A stretch of DNA of 64,000 nucleotides from assembly GCA_051530055.1 (NCBI GenBank), contig CM121341.1, forward strand, positions 372,001 through 436,000. Direction: 5' to 3'. Position 1 is the first letter of the stretch, and each line of letters starts with the position of its first letter. Below are positions 25,048-38,087 of this stretch, piece by piece. This stretch comes from Neoechinorhynchus agilis (lineage: Eukaryota > Acanthocephala). Made by a program: the position numbers and the translations under genes. The notes beneath the pieces are model-generated. The model was not told the origin of the DNA and did no database searches. It was given only the letters and a program-made list of their open reading frames with translations.

Positions 25048-28000
25048 CTTTAACCGGAAAAGGTTTTGGTTTTTTCTTATCCGAGATTCTGATCACAGCA
25101 TCTCAAATTCCACCTTCCTAAAGGATTTTCTCAGGATGATGTTTAAGATTGGGGATGCGGTGATCATAATCCTCGTGATAAAATATTTAAACTAGATATT
25201 CAGGTATTCCGCGAGGAAGCCTCGTCTCTTAATTCACCGGAAAAGGTTTTAGTTTTTCTTATCCGAGATTCTGATCACAGCATCTCAAATTCCACCTTCC
25301 TAAAGGATTTTCTCAGGATGATGTTTAAGATTGGGGATGCGGTGATCATAATCCTTGTGATAAAATATTTAAACTAGATATTCAGGTATTCCGCGAGGAA
25401 GCCTCGTCTCTTAATTCACCGGAAAAGGTTTTAGTTTTTTCTTATCCGAGATTCTGATCACAGCATCTCAAATTCCACCTTCCTAAAGGATTTTCTCAGG
25501 ATGATGTTTAAGATTGGGGATGCGGTGATCATAATCCTCGTGATAAAATATTTAAACTAGATATTCAGGTATTCCGCGAGGAAGCCTCGTCTCTTAATTC
25601 ACCGGAAAAGGTTTTAGTTTTTTCTTATCCGAGATTCTGATCACAGCATCTCAAATTCCACCTTCCTAAAGGATTTTCTCAGGATGATGTTTAAGATTGG
25701 GGATGCGGTGATCATAATCCTCGTGATAAAATATTTAAACTAGATATTCAGATATTACGCGAGGAAGCCTCGTCTCTTAATTCACCGGAAAAGGTTTTAG
25801 TTTTTTCTTATCCGAGATTCTGATCACTGTATCTCAAATTCCACCTCCCTAAAGGATTTTCTCAGGATGATGTTTAAGATTGGGGATGCGGTGATCATAA
25901 TCCTTGTGATAAAATATTTAAACTAGATATTCAGGTATTCCGCGAGGAAGCCTCGTCTCTTAATTCACCGGAAAAGGTTTTAGTTTTTCTTATCCGAGAT
26001 TCTGATCACAGCATCTCAAATTCCACCTTCCTAAAGGATTTTCTCAGGATGATTTTTAAGATTGGGGATGCGGTGATCATAATCCTCGTGATAAAATATT
26101 TAAACTAGATATTCAGGTATTCCGCGAGGAAGCCTCGTCTCTTAATTCACCGGAAAAGGTTTTAGTTTTTTCTTATCCGAGATTCTGATCACAGCATCTC
26201 AAATTCCACCTTCCTAAAGGATTTTCTCAGGATGATGTTTAAGATTGGGGATGCGGTGATCATAATCCTCGTGATAAAATATTTAAACTAGATATTCAGG
26301 TATTCCGCGAGGAAGCCTCGTCTCTTAATTCACCGGAAAAGGTTTTAGTTTTTTCTTATCCGAGATTCTGATCACTGTATCTCAAATTCCACCTTCCTAA
26401 AGGATTTTCTCAGGATGATGTTTAAGATTGGGGATGCGGTGATCATAATCCTCGTGATAAAATATTTAAACTAGATATTCAGATATTACGCGAGGAAGCC
26501 TCGTCTCTTAATTCACCGGAAAAGGTTTTAGTTTTTTCTTATCCGAGATTCTGATCACAGCATCTCAAATTCCACCTTCCTAAAGGATTTTCTCAGGATG
26601 ATTTTTAAGATTGGGGATGCGGTGATCATAATCCTCGTGATAAAATATTTAAACTAGATATTCAGATATTACGCGAGGAAGCCTCGTCTCTTAATTCACC
26701 GGAAAAGGTTTTAGTTTTTTCTTATCCGAGATTCTGATCACAGCATCTCAAATTCCACCTTCCTAAAGGATTTTCTCAGGATGATGTTTAAGATTGGGGA
26801 TGCGGTGATCATAATCCTCGTGATAAAATATTTAAACTAGATATTCAGATATTACGCGAGGAAGCCTCGTCTCTTAATTCACCGGAAAAGGTTTTGGTTT
26901 TTCTTATCCGAGATTCTGATCACAGCATCTAAATTCCACCTTCCTAAAGGATTTTCTCAGGATGATGTTTAAGATTGGGGATGCGGTGATCATAATCCTG
27001 TGATAAAATATTTAAACTAGATATTCAGGTATTCCGCGAGGAAGCCTCGTCTCTTATTCACGGAAAAGGTTTGTTTTTTCTTATCGAGATTCTGATCACA
27101 GCATCTCAAATTCCACCTTCCTAAAGGATTTTCTCAGGATGATGTTTAAGATTGGGGATGCGGTGATCATAATCCTCGTGATAAAATATTTAAACTAGAT
27201 ATTCAGGTATTCCGCGAGGAAGCCTCGTCTCTTAATTCACCGGAAAAGGTTTTAGTTTTTCTTATCCGAGATTCTGATCACAGCATCTCAAATTCCACCT
27301 TCCTAAAGGATTTTCTCAGGATGATGTTTAAGATTGGGGATGCGGTGATCATAATCCTTGTGATAAAATATTTAAACTAGATATTCAGGTATTCCGCGAG
27401 GAAGCCTCGTCTCTTAATTCACCGGAAAAGGTTTTAGTTTTCTTATCCGAGATTCTGATCACTGTATCTCAAATTCCACCTTCCTAAAGTTTTCTCAGGA
27501 TGATTTTAAGATTGGGGATGCGGTGATCATAATCCTCGTGATAAAATATTTAAACTAGATATTCAGATATTACGCGAGGAAGCCTCGTCTCTTAATTCAC
27601 CGGAAAAGGTTTTAGTTTTTTTATCCGAGATTTGATCACAGCATCTCAAATTCCACCTTCCTAAAGGATTTTCTCAGGATGATGTTTAAGATTGGGGATG
27701 GTGATCATAATCCTTGTGATAAAATATTTAAACTAGATATTCAGGTATTCCGCGAGGAAGCCTCGTCTCTTAATTCACCGGAAAAGGTTTTTGTTTTTCT
27801 TATCCGAGATTCTGATCACAGCATCTCAAATTCCACCTCCCTAAAGGATTTTCTCAGGATGATGTTTAAGATTGGGGATGCGGTGATCATAATCCTTGTG
27901 ATAAAATATTTAAACTAGATATTCAGGTATTCCGCGAGGAAGCCTCGTCTCTTAATTCACCGGAAAAGGTTTTAGTTTTTTCTTATCCGAGATTCTGATC

Positions 28001-31000
28001 ACAGCATCTCAAATTCCACCTTCCTAAAGGATTTTCTCAGGATGATGTTTAAGATTGGGGATGCGGTGATCATAATCCTTGTGATAAAATATTTAAACTA
28101 GATATTCAGATATTACGCGAGGAAGCCTCGTCTCTTAATTCACCGGAAAAGGTTTTGGTAAGAAGCCTCGTCTCTTAATTCACCGGAAAAGGTTTTAGTT
28201 TTTCTTATCCGAGATTCTGATCACAGCATCTCAAATTCCACCTTCCTAAAGGATTTTCTCAGGATGATGTTTAAGATTGGGGATGCGGTGATCATAATCC
28301 TCGTGATAAAATATTTAAACTAGATATTCAGGTATTCCGCGAGGAAGCCTCGTCTCTTAATTCACCGGAAAAGGTTTTAGTTTTTCTTATCCGAGATTCT
28401 GATCACAGCATCTCAAATTCCACCTTCCTAAAGGATTTTCTCAGGATGATGTTTAAGATTGGGGATGCGGTGATCATAATCCTTGTGATAAAATATTTAA
28501 ACTAGATATTCAGATATTACGCGAGGAAGCCTCGTCTCTTAATTCACCGGAAAAGGTTTTGGTTTTTTCTTATCCGAGATTCTGATCACAGCAAGCCTCG
28601 TCTCTTAATTCACCGGAAAAGGTTTTGTTTTTCTTATCCGAGATTCTGATCACAGCATCTCAAATTCCACCTTCCTAAAGGATTTTCTCAGGATGATGTT
28701 TAAGATTGGGGATGCGGTGATCATAATCCTCGTGATAAAATATTTAAACTAGATATTCAGGTATTCCGCGAGGAAGCCTCGTCTCTTAATTCACCGGAAA
28801 AGGTTTTAGTTTTTCTTATCCGAGATTCTGATCACAGCATCTCAAATTCCACCTTCCTAAAGGATTTTCTCAGGATGATTTTAAGATTGGGGATGCGGTG
28901 ATCATAATCCTTGTGATAAAATATTTAAACTAGATATTCAGATATTACGCGAGGAAGCCTCGTCTCTTAATTCACCGGAAAAGGTTTTAGTTTTTCTTAT
29001 CCGAGATTCTGATCACAGCATCTCAAATTCCACCTTCCTAAAGGATTTTCTCAGGATGATGTTTAAGATTGGGGATGCGGTGATCATAATCCTTGTGATA
29101 AAATATTTAAACTAGATATTCAGATATTACGCGAGGAAGCCTCGTCTCTTAATTCACCGGAAAAGGTTTTAGTTTTTTCTTATCCGAGATTCTGATCACA
29201 GCATCTCAAATTCCACCTTCCTAAAGGATTTTCTCAGGATGATGTTTAAGATTGGGGATGCGGTGATCATAATCCTCGTGATAAAATATTTAAACTAGAT
29301 ATTCAGGTATTCCGCGAGGAAGCCTCGTCTCTTAATTCACCGGAAAAGGTTTTAGTTTTTTCTTATCCGAGATTCTGATCACAGCATCTCAAATTCCACC
29401 TTCCTAAAGGATTTTCTCAGGATGATGTTTAAGATTGGGGATGCGGTGATCATAATCCTTGTGATAAAATATTTAAACTAGATATTCAGGTATTACGCGA
29501 GGAAGCCTCGTCTCTTAAGTCACCGGAAAAGGTTTTAGTTTTTTCTTATCCGAGATTCTGATCACAGCATCTCAAATTCCACCTTCCTAAAGGATTTTCT
29601 CAGGATGATGTTTAAGATTGGGGATGCGGTGATCATAATCCTCGTGATAAAATATTTAAACTAGATATTCAGGTATTCCGCGAGGAAGCCTCGTCTCTTA
29701 ATTCACCGGAAAAGGTTTTAGTTTTTCTTATCCGAGATTCTGATCACAGCATCTCAAATTCCACCTTCCTAAAGGATTTTCTCAGGATGATTTTTAAGAT
29801 TGGGGATGCGGTGATCATAATCCTCGTGATAAAATATTTAAACTAGATATTCAGATATTACGCGAGGAAGCCTCGTCTCTTAATTCACCGGAAAAGGTTT
29901 TAGTTTTTTCTTATCCGAGATTCTGATCACTGCATCTCAAATTCCACCTTCCTAAAGGATTTTCTCAGGATGATGTTTAAGATTGGGGATGCGGTGATCA
30001 TAATCCTTGTGATAAAATATTTAAACTAGATATTCAGATATTACGCGAGGAAGCCTCGTCTCTTAATTCACCGGAAAAGGTTTTAGTTTTTTCTTATCCG
30101 AGATTCTGATCACAGCATCTCAAATTCCACCTTCCTAAAGGATTTTCTCAGGATGATGTTTAAGATTGGGGATGCGGTGATCATAATCCTCGTGATAAAA
30201 TATTTAAACTAGATATTCAGATATTACGCGAGGAAGCCTCGTCTCTTAATTCACCGGAAAAGGTTTTATTTTTTTCTTATCCGAGATTCTGATCACTGTA
30301 TCTCAAATTCCACCTTCCTAAAGGATTTTCTCAGGGTGATGTTTAAGATTGGGGATGCGGTGATCATAATCCTTGTGATAAAAATATTTAAACTAGATAT
30401 TCAGATATTACGCTACGAAGCCTCGTCTCTTAATTAACCGGAAAAGGTTTTGGTTTTTTCTTATCCGAGATTCTGATCACAGCATCTCAAATTCCACCTT
30501 CCTAAAGGATTTTCTCAGGATGATGTTTAAGATTGGGGATGCGGTGATCATAATCCTCGTGATAAAATATTTAAACCAGATATTCAGGTATTCCGCGAGG
30601 AAGCCTCGTCTCTTAGTTCACCGGAAAAGGTTTTAGTTTTTCTTATCCGAGATTCTGATCACAGCATCTCAAATTCCACCTTCCTAAAGGATTTTCTCAG
30701 GATGATGTTTAAGATTGGGGATGCGGTGATCATAATCCTCGTGATAAAATATTTAAACTAGATATTCAGGTATTCCGCGAGGAAGCCTCGTCTCTTAATT
30801 CACCGGAAAAGGTTTTGGTTTTTTCTTATCCGAGATTCTGATCACAACCTCGTCTCTTAATTCACCGGAAAAGGTTTTTGTTTTTCTTATCCGAGATTCT
30901 GATAACAGCATCTCAAATTCCACCTTCCTGAAGGATTTTCTCAGGATGATGTTTAAGATTGGGGATGCGGTGATCATAATCCTCGTGATAAAATATTTAA

Positions 31001-34000
31001 ACTAGATATTCAGGTATTCCGCGAGGAAGCTTCGTCTCTTAATTCACCGGAAAAGGTTTTAGTTTTTTCTTATCCGAGATTCTGATCACAGCATCTCAAA
31101 TTCCACCTTCCTAAAGGATTTTCTCAGGATGATGTTTAAGATTGGGGATGCGGTGATCATAATCCTTGTGATAAAAATATTTAAACTAGATATTCAGATA
31201 TTACGCTACGAAGCCTCGTCTCTTAATTCACCGGAAAAGGTTTTGGTTTTTTCTTATCCGAGATTCTGATCACAGCATCTCAAATTCCACCTTCCTAAAG
31301 GATTTTCTCAGGATGATTTTTAAGATTGGGGATGCGGTGATCATAATCCTCGTGATAAAATATTTAAACTAGATATTCAGATATTACGCGAGGAAGCCTC
31401 GTCTCTTAATTCACCGGAAAAGGTTTTGGTTTTTTCTTATCAGAGATTCTGATCACAGCAAGCCTCGTCTCTTAAGTCACCGGAAAAGGTTTTAGTTTTT
31501 TCTTATCCGAGATTCTGATCACTGTATCTCCCACTCCACCTTCCTAAAGGATTTTCTCAGGATGATGTTTAAGATTGGGGATGCGGTGATCATAATCCTC
31601 GTGATAAAATATTTAAACTAGATATTCAGGTATTCCGCGAGGAAGCCTCGTCTCTTAATTCACCGGAAAAGGTTTTAGTTTTTCTTATCCGAGATTCTGA
31701 TCACAGCATCTCCCACTCCACCTTCCTAATGGATTTTCTCAGGATGATTTTTAAGATTGGGGATGCGGTGATCATAATCCTTGTGATAAAATATTTAAAC
31801 CAGATATTCAGGTATTCCGCGAGGAAGCCTCGTCTCTTAGTTCACCGGAAAAGGTTTTAGTTTTTTCTTATCCGAGATTCTGATCACTGTATCTCAAATT
31901 CCACCTTAATAAAGGATTTTCTCCGGATGATGTTTAAGATTGGGGATGCGGTGATCATAATCCTCGTGATAAAATATTTAAACCAGATATTCAGGTATTC
32001 CGCGAGGAAGCCTCGTCTCTTAGTTCACCGGAAAAGGTTTTAGTTTTTCTTATCCGAGATTCTGATCACAGCATCTCCCACTCCACCTCCCTAAAGGATT
32101 TTCTCAGGATGATGTTTAAGATTGGGGATGCGGTGATCATAATCCTTGTGATAAAATATTTAAACTAGATATTCAGGTATTCCGCGAGGAAGCCTCGTCT
32201 CTTAATTCACCGGAAAAGGTTTTAGTTTTTTCTTATCCGAGATTCTGATCACAGCATCTCAAATTCCACCTTCCTAAAGGATTTTCTCAGGATGATGTTT
32301 AAGATTGGGGATGCGGTGATCATAATCCTTGTGATAAAATATTTAAACTAGATATTCAGGTATTCCGCGAGGAAGCCTCGTCTCTTAATTCACCGGAAAA
32401 GGTTTTAGTTTTTTCTTATCCGAGATTCTGATAACAGCATCTCAAATTCCACCCTCCTAAAGGATTTTCTCAGGATGATGTTTAAGATTGGGGATGCGGT
32501 GATCATAATCCTCGTGATAAAATATTTAAACTAGATATTCAGGTATTGCGCGAGGAAGCCTCGTCTCTTAAGTCACCGGAATAGGTTTTAGTTTTTTCTT
32601 ATCCGAGATTCTGATCACAGTATCTCCCACTCCACCTCCCTAAAGGATTTTCTCAGGATGATGTTTAAGATTGGGGATGCGGTGATCATAATCCTTGTGA
32701 TAAAATATTTAAACTAGATATTCAGGTATTCCGCGAGGAAGCCTCGTCTCTTAATTCACCGGAAAAGGTTTTAGTTTTTCTTATCCGAGATTCTGATCAC
32801 AGCATCTCAAATTCCACCTTCCTAAAGGATTTTCTCAGGATGATTTTTAAGATTGGGGATGCGGTGATCATAATCCTCGTGATAAAATATTTAAACTAGA
32901 TATTCAGGTATTCCGCGAGGAAGCCTCGTCTCTTAATTCACCGGAAAAGGTTTTAGTTTTTTCTTATCCGAGATTCTGATCACAGCATCTCAAATTCCAC
33001 CTTCCTAAAGGATTTTCTCAGGATGATGTTTAAGATTGGGGATGCGGTGATCATAATCCTCGTGATAAAATATTTAAACTAGATATTCAGGTATTCCGCG
33101 AGGAAGCCTCGTCTCTTAATTCACCGGAAAAGGTTTTAGTTTTTTCTTATCCGAGATTCTGATCACAGCATCTCAAATTCCACCTTCCTAAAGGATTTTC
33201 TCAGGATGATGTTTAAGATTGGGGATGCGGTGATCATAATCCTCGTGATAAAATATTTAAACTAGATATTCAGATATTACGCGAGGAAGCCTCGTCTCTT
33301 AATTCACCGGAAAAGGTTTTAGTTTTTTCTTATCCGAGATTCTGATCACAGCATCTCAAATTCCACCTTCCTAAAGGATTTTCTCAGGATGATGTTTAAG
33401 ATTGGGGATGCGGTGATCATAATCCTCGTGATAAAATATTTAAACTAGATATTCAGATATTACGCGAGGAAGCCTCGTCTCTTAATTCACCGGAAAAGGT
33501 TTTAGTTTTTTCTTATCCGAGATTCTGATCACAGCATCTCAAATTCCACCTTCCTAAAGGATTTTCTCAGGATGATGTTTAAGATTGGGGATGCGGTGAT
33601 CATAATCCTCGTGATAAAATATTTAAACTAGATATTCAGATATTACGCGAGGAAGCCTCGTCTCTTAATTCACCGGAAAAGGTTTTAGTTTTTTCTTATC
33701 CGAGATTCTGATCACAGCATCTCAAATTCCACCTTCCTAAAGGATTTTCTCAGGATGATGTTTAAGATTGGGGATGCGGTGATCATAATCCTCGTGATAA
33801 AATATTTAAACTAGATATTCAGGTATTACGCGAGGAAGCCTCGTCTCTTAATTCACCGGAAAAGGTTTTAGTTTTTCTTATCCGAGATTCTGATCACAGC
33901 ATCTCAAATTCCACCTTCCTAAAGGATTTTCTCAGGATGATGTTTAAGATTGGGGATGCGGTGATCATAATCCTTGTGATAAAATATTTAAACTAGATAT

Positions 34001-35949
34001 TCAGGTATTCCGCGAGGAAGCCTCGTCTCTTAATTCACCGGAAAAGGTTTTAGTTTTTTCTTATCCGAGATTCTGATCACTGTATCTCAAATTCCACCTT
34101 CCTAAAGGATTTTCTCAGGATGATGTTTAAGATTGGGGATGCGGTGATCATAATCCTTGTGATAAAATATTTAAACTAGATATTCAGGTATTCCGCGAGG
34201 AAGCCTCGTCTCTTAATTCACCGGAAAAGGTTTTAGTTTTTCTTATCCGAGATTCTGATCACAGCATCTCAAACTCCACCTTCCTAAAGGATTTTCTCAG
34301 GATGATTTTTAAGATTGGGGATGCGGTGATCATAATCCTTGTGATAAAATATTTAAACTAGATATTCAGATATTACGCGAGGAAGCCTCGTCTCTTAATT
34401 CACCGGAAAAGGTTTTGGTAAGCCTCGTCTCTTAATTCACCGGAAAAGGTTTTGTTTTTCTTATCCGAGATTCTGATCACAGCATCTCAAATTCCACCTT
34501 CCTAAAGGATTTTCTCAGGATGATGTTTAAGATTGGGGATGCGGTGATCATAATCCTTGTGATAAAATATTTAAACTAGATATTCAGATATTACGCGAGG
34601 AAGCCTCGTCTCTTAATTCACCGGAAAAGGTTTTAGTTTTTTCTTATCCGAGATTCTGATCACAGCATCTCAAATTCCACCTTCCTAAAGGATTTTCTCG
34701 GGATGATTTTTAAGATTGGGGATGCGGTGATCATAATCCTCGTGATAAAATATTTAAACTAGATATTCAGGTATTCCGCGAGGAAGCCTCGTCTCTTAAT
34801 TCACCGGAAAAGGTTTTAGTTTTTCTTATCCGAGATTCTGATCACAGCATCTCCCACTCCACCTTCCTAAAGGATTTTCTCGGGATGATTTTTAAGATTG
34901 GGGATGCGGTGATCATAATCCTTGTGATAAAATATTTAAACTAGATATTCAGGTATTCCGCGAGGAAGCCTCGTCTCTTAATTCACCGGAAAAGGTTTTA
35001 GTTTTTCTTATCCGAGATTCTGATCACAGCATCTCAAATTCCACCTTCCTAAAGGATTTTCTCAGGATGATTTTTAAGATTGGGGATGCGGTGATCATAA
35101 TCCTTGTGATAAAATATTTAAACTAGATATTCAGATATTACGCGAGGAAGCCTCGTCTCTTAATTCACCGGAAAAGGTTTTGTTTTTTCTTATCCGAGAT
35201 TCTGATCACAGCATCTCAAATTCCACCTTCCTAAAGGATTTTCTCAGGATGATGTTTAAGATTGGGGATGCGGTGATCATAATCCTCGTGATAAAATATT
35301 TAAACTAGATATTCAGATATTACGCGAGGAAGCCTCGTCTCTTAAGTCACCGGAAAAGGTTTTAGTTTTTTCTTATCCGAGATTCTGATCACAGCATCTC
35401 GAATTCCACCTTCCTAAAGGATTTTCTCAGGATGATGTTTAAGATTGGGGATGCGGTGATCATAATCCTCGTGATAAAATATTTAAACTAGATATTCAGG
35501 TATTCCGCGAGGAAGCCTCGTCTCTTAATTCACCGGAAAAGGTTTTAGTTTTTCTTATCCGAAATTCTGATCACAGCATCTCCCACTCCACCTCCCTAAA
35601 GGATTTTCTCAGGATGATTTTTAAGATTGGGGATGCTGTGATCATAATCCTTATGATAAAAGTATTTAAACAAGATATTCAGATATTACGCGAGGCAGCC
35701 TCGTCTCTTAAGTAACCGGAAAAGGTTTTAGTTTTTCTTATCCGAAATTCTGATCACAGCATCTCCCACTCCACCTCCCTGAAGCATTTTCTCAGGATGA
35801 TGTTTAAGATTGGGGATGCGGTGGTCATAATCCTCGTGATAAAATATTTAAACTAGATATTCAGATAATACGCGAGGAAGCCTCGTCTCTTAATTCACCG
35901 GAAAAGGTTTTAGTTTTATCTTATCCGAGATTCTGATCACAGCATCTCC
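25048..35949. repeat. Satellite B array, about 60 copies of a 182-bp monomer
   Basis: Head-to-tail monomers of 182-183 bp. Landmarks are TTATCCGAGATTCTGATCAC, CCTAAAGGATTTTCTCAGG, GCGGTGATCATAATCC, GATAAAATATTTAAACTAG, CGAGGAAGCCTCG (a short inverted repeat with a 3-nt loop) and TTAATTCACCGGAAAAGG. Variants recur across the array (CAGGTATTCC or CAGATATTAC; CACAGCATC or CACTGTATC; AAATTCC or CCACTCC). Several units are truncated at the same point, just before AAGCCTCGTCTC. An indel-rich patch lies at about 26880-27700. Both array borders are abrupt. Confidence 0.97.
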
Positions 35950-36836
35950 AAATCTACGAAAGGCTTGACGTTCATTTCTCAACGACGATAGAAGCTCGAT
36001 GTGTTTCTTCTGCTCCAAAAGGGAAGTAACGTTGCATAAAACCAAAGAGTTTTAAAATGGTATTGCCTATCGTTCGGCCGTAGTTTAGAATTTTATTTTA
36101 TATTTGTGATTTGGTTTTTGAGGCATTTTCACGGGTTTTTATAAGGGTGTTGATCACTTGTCTTTGAGACTCGCTCAAAGGTTCCTTTCAAAAGTATCTA
36201 TTGAGATTCGATCAAACTTCTTGTATTAAATCTTAAAACTTAAATTTTATGGTATTTTTAGGCTCTATCGATCTGAGATGCAATAGATGGCCAGTGAAAT
36301 CTAAGAATTTAGTATTATTAAAGAAACAGCTTAAAGGGTGGTGGTTTTAGAGTTGAAATAGCACTTTAATTTGTGACAAAATTTCGTACATTCTGCCTAT
36401 GCCACATTATTACAGAAATTGAGAATCGAAATATTATTGCCGTTGCTAATATTCGTTTAGTGGCGTGATTGTAAACTTGGATTGCACGCTTTACATTATT
36501 TTGCACTTTGGAGATATTTGCCCTTCAATGTTCATCGTGTTTATAATATCGATAGAGTTTCGTCGGTTATAGAACTTTTGCTATTTATTTGTTCACTTGA
36601 TTTGTAGGTCTCACGAATATTATCCATTTATTCCCCCCCGCGACTTTTAAAAGGCGGTTGAAACATCAAGTTGCGATGCTTTTCGACAATTTTGGAAAAA
36701 ACAGCCTTAAAAATAGATTTTTTTCCCTTAGTTTTTGCGAAATTCTCCGTCAAGTTTAAGCAAGCACGTAAATTGGAAATCATCCTGGATTCCACGAATT
36801 TTTATTGGAAATCTAAAGAAATATATTTAGCTATGG
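35950..36836. other. Unique AT-rich spacer
   Basis: About 890 bp between satellite B and the palindromic element. No reading frame here resembles a protein I know. A run of C (CCCCCCC) occurs near 36632. Nothing else stands out. Confidence 0.4.
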
Positions 36837-36971
36837 ATTGTGCTGATCATAATTGCCCGGATAAAACGTATTTTATTAGATTGAAATATTTGGCGGAAAG
36901 CTGATGAAGCTTTCTGTTTGGAACTATTTCAATAAAATATGTTTTATCCGTGGAATTATGATCACCACAAT
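36837..36971. mobile_element. Palindromic MITE-like element related to satellites B and C
   Basis: A near-perfect inverted repeat of about 135 bp. The left arm starts ATTGTGCTGATCATAATT and the right arm, read on the other strand, starts ATTGTGGTGATCATAATT. Both continue through GGATAAAAC and TATTTTATT to a central stem GAAAGCT/AGCTTTC with a 5-nt loop. The arm sequence matches a module in satellite C (GGATAAAATCTATTTTATTG) and in satellite B (GGTGATCATAATCC). The right flank holds CCAAAGGATTTTCTCTC, also present in satellite B. Non-autonomous; no coding capacity. Confidence 0.8.
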
Positions 36972-37109
36972 TCATACCGTTTCACCCCAAAGGATTTTCT
37001 CTCAAAGATATTAAATGTTAAAAAAGGGGCAAATAATCGATAGTTTTGAAAATCGATTCGTTTCTTCTTAAATATAAATGTTCTGGCATTTCCATTCATT
37101 GCTTCTAGA

Positions 37110-38087
37110 ATGATGCCGCTGGTACTACGTACCGATGAAGTGGCACGAATTTTAGAATCGTTTGACGACAGAATCTTAAGGTCGAGTAATCCTTTTCAGT
37201 TGGATTTCGAGAGTGTAATAGATGGAATCAAAAATTTGAAAGGGGTTAAAAAGGAAGATTTTATCTCATGTGCACGACTGATTGAGCTCGCGAGCAAGAT
37301 ATACAGCAAGCGGATCGATTCCTTGATGACCTTAGTTACAAAAGTGGCTTTTGTTCAAGGACCTGTAGAAGAAGTTCGTGCAAGTTCACCGCCTATAAAA
37401 CGACCAAAAACAAGGATTTCAAGGAAATCTACACTTATCCCATTAAGGGGCAATCACATAAAAGAGTCGAAACAAAGACCCGCCGCCAATTATGGACGTG
37501 TTATGGCCAAACATCGTATTATCTGCGATTCTGAGCTTCGGTTTATGTACGGCCGCTTTTTGAGTCCGGATAGCGAACGTTTGCAATGTACGGAAGGTCT
37601 GCTAAGTCCAGTGAAGGTTCAGCAGATCTTTGGAACAATATTCGCTAGTCATGGAAAATACCTTCGCCTTAAGGAGCGCCGCATAAAGAGTCGTCAAAAG
37701 ACTTCGTTTCCAAAAGATCTTACTGCCTATCATAAACTGAATAAGAGAAGGCGGATTGTAGAATTGAAAGAAGATACTATCAATATTCATCAAGAATCGA
37801 ATTTCGATGACCCAATGAACGTAAATGACCTAACGAGACGAATCTCGGAAATGTACAAGAATAATCGCAACAGTGCAAGTTTCGAAATGACGAAATGCGG
37901 AATTAGCACCACTTTTACTTGCTCAATGAGTGACTTTTATGATTCGATGAGTGCTCACGAAGGTCCGCCTTCCGTGAGTGTGATGCTAATGGCTATTCTT
38001 TTAATGATCGAATCGATGGACGAAAAGGTCAGCCTCAGGCAAACAGATGATTTAACTGATGTGATTATCGAACAAGAATTCCTATAA
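37110..38087 (+). CDS. Probable condensin II kleisin CAP-H2 (divergent, short)
   Basis: A single uninterrupted frame of 325 residues. The N-terminal part FQLDFESVIDGI, then DFISCARLIELASKIYSKRI and DSLMTLVTKV, follows the CAP-H2 N-terminal helical domain (in vertebrates NFIEAALLIQGSACVYSKKV, then EYLYSLVYQAL), which contacts the SMC2 neck. The C-terminal part, PPSVSVMLMAILLMIES then a FTVxLL-like ending, fits the kleisin winged helix. The middle is basic and low-complexity. Vertebrate CAP-H2 has about 600 residues, so this copy is roughly half-length. The ATG directly follows an acceptor-like CTTCTAG, so an upstream exon or trans-splice site is possible. The family call rests mostly on the N-terminal match; another kleisin-like protein is the main alternative. 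Expected role: bridging condensin II in mitotic chromosome compaction. Confidence 0.6.
   Translation: MMPLVLRTDEVARILESFDDRILRSSNPFQLDFESVIDGIKNLKGVKKEDFISCARLIELASKIYSKRIDSLMTLVTKVAFVQGPVEEVRASSPPIKRPKTRISRKSTLIPLRGNHIKESKQRPAANYGRVMAKHRIICDSELRFMYGRFLSPDSERLQCTEGLLSPVKVQQIFGTIFASHGKYLRLKERRIKSRQKTSFPKDLTAYHKLNKRRRIVELKEDTINIHQESNFDDPMNVNDLTRRISEMYKNNRNSASFEMTKCGISTTFTCSMSDFYDSMSAHEGPPSVSVMLMAILLMIESMDEKVSLRQTDDLTDVIIEQEFL

Noticed and set aside
25007-30977. Open frames within satellite B (for example 27679-27918)
   Set aside because: They follow the tandem repeat and arise where indels shift the frame; no protein-like conservation.
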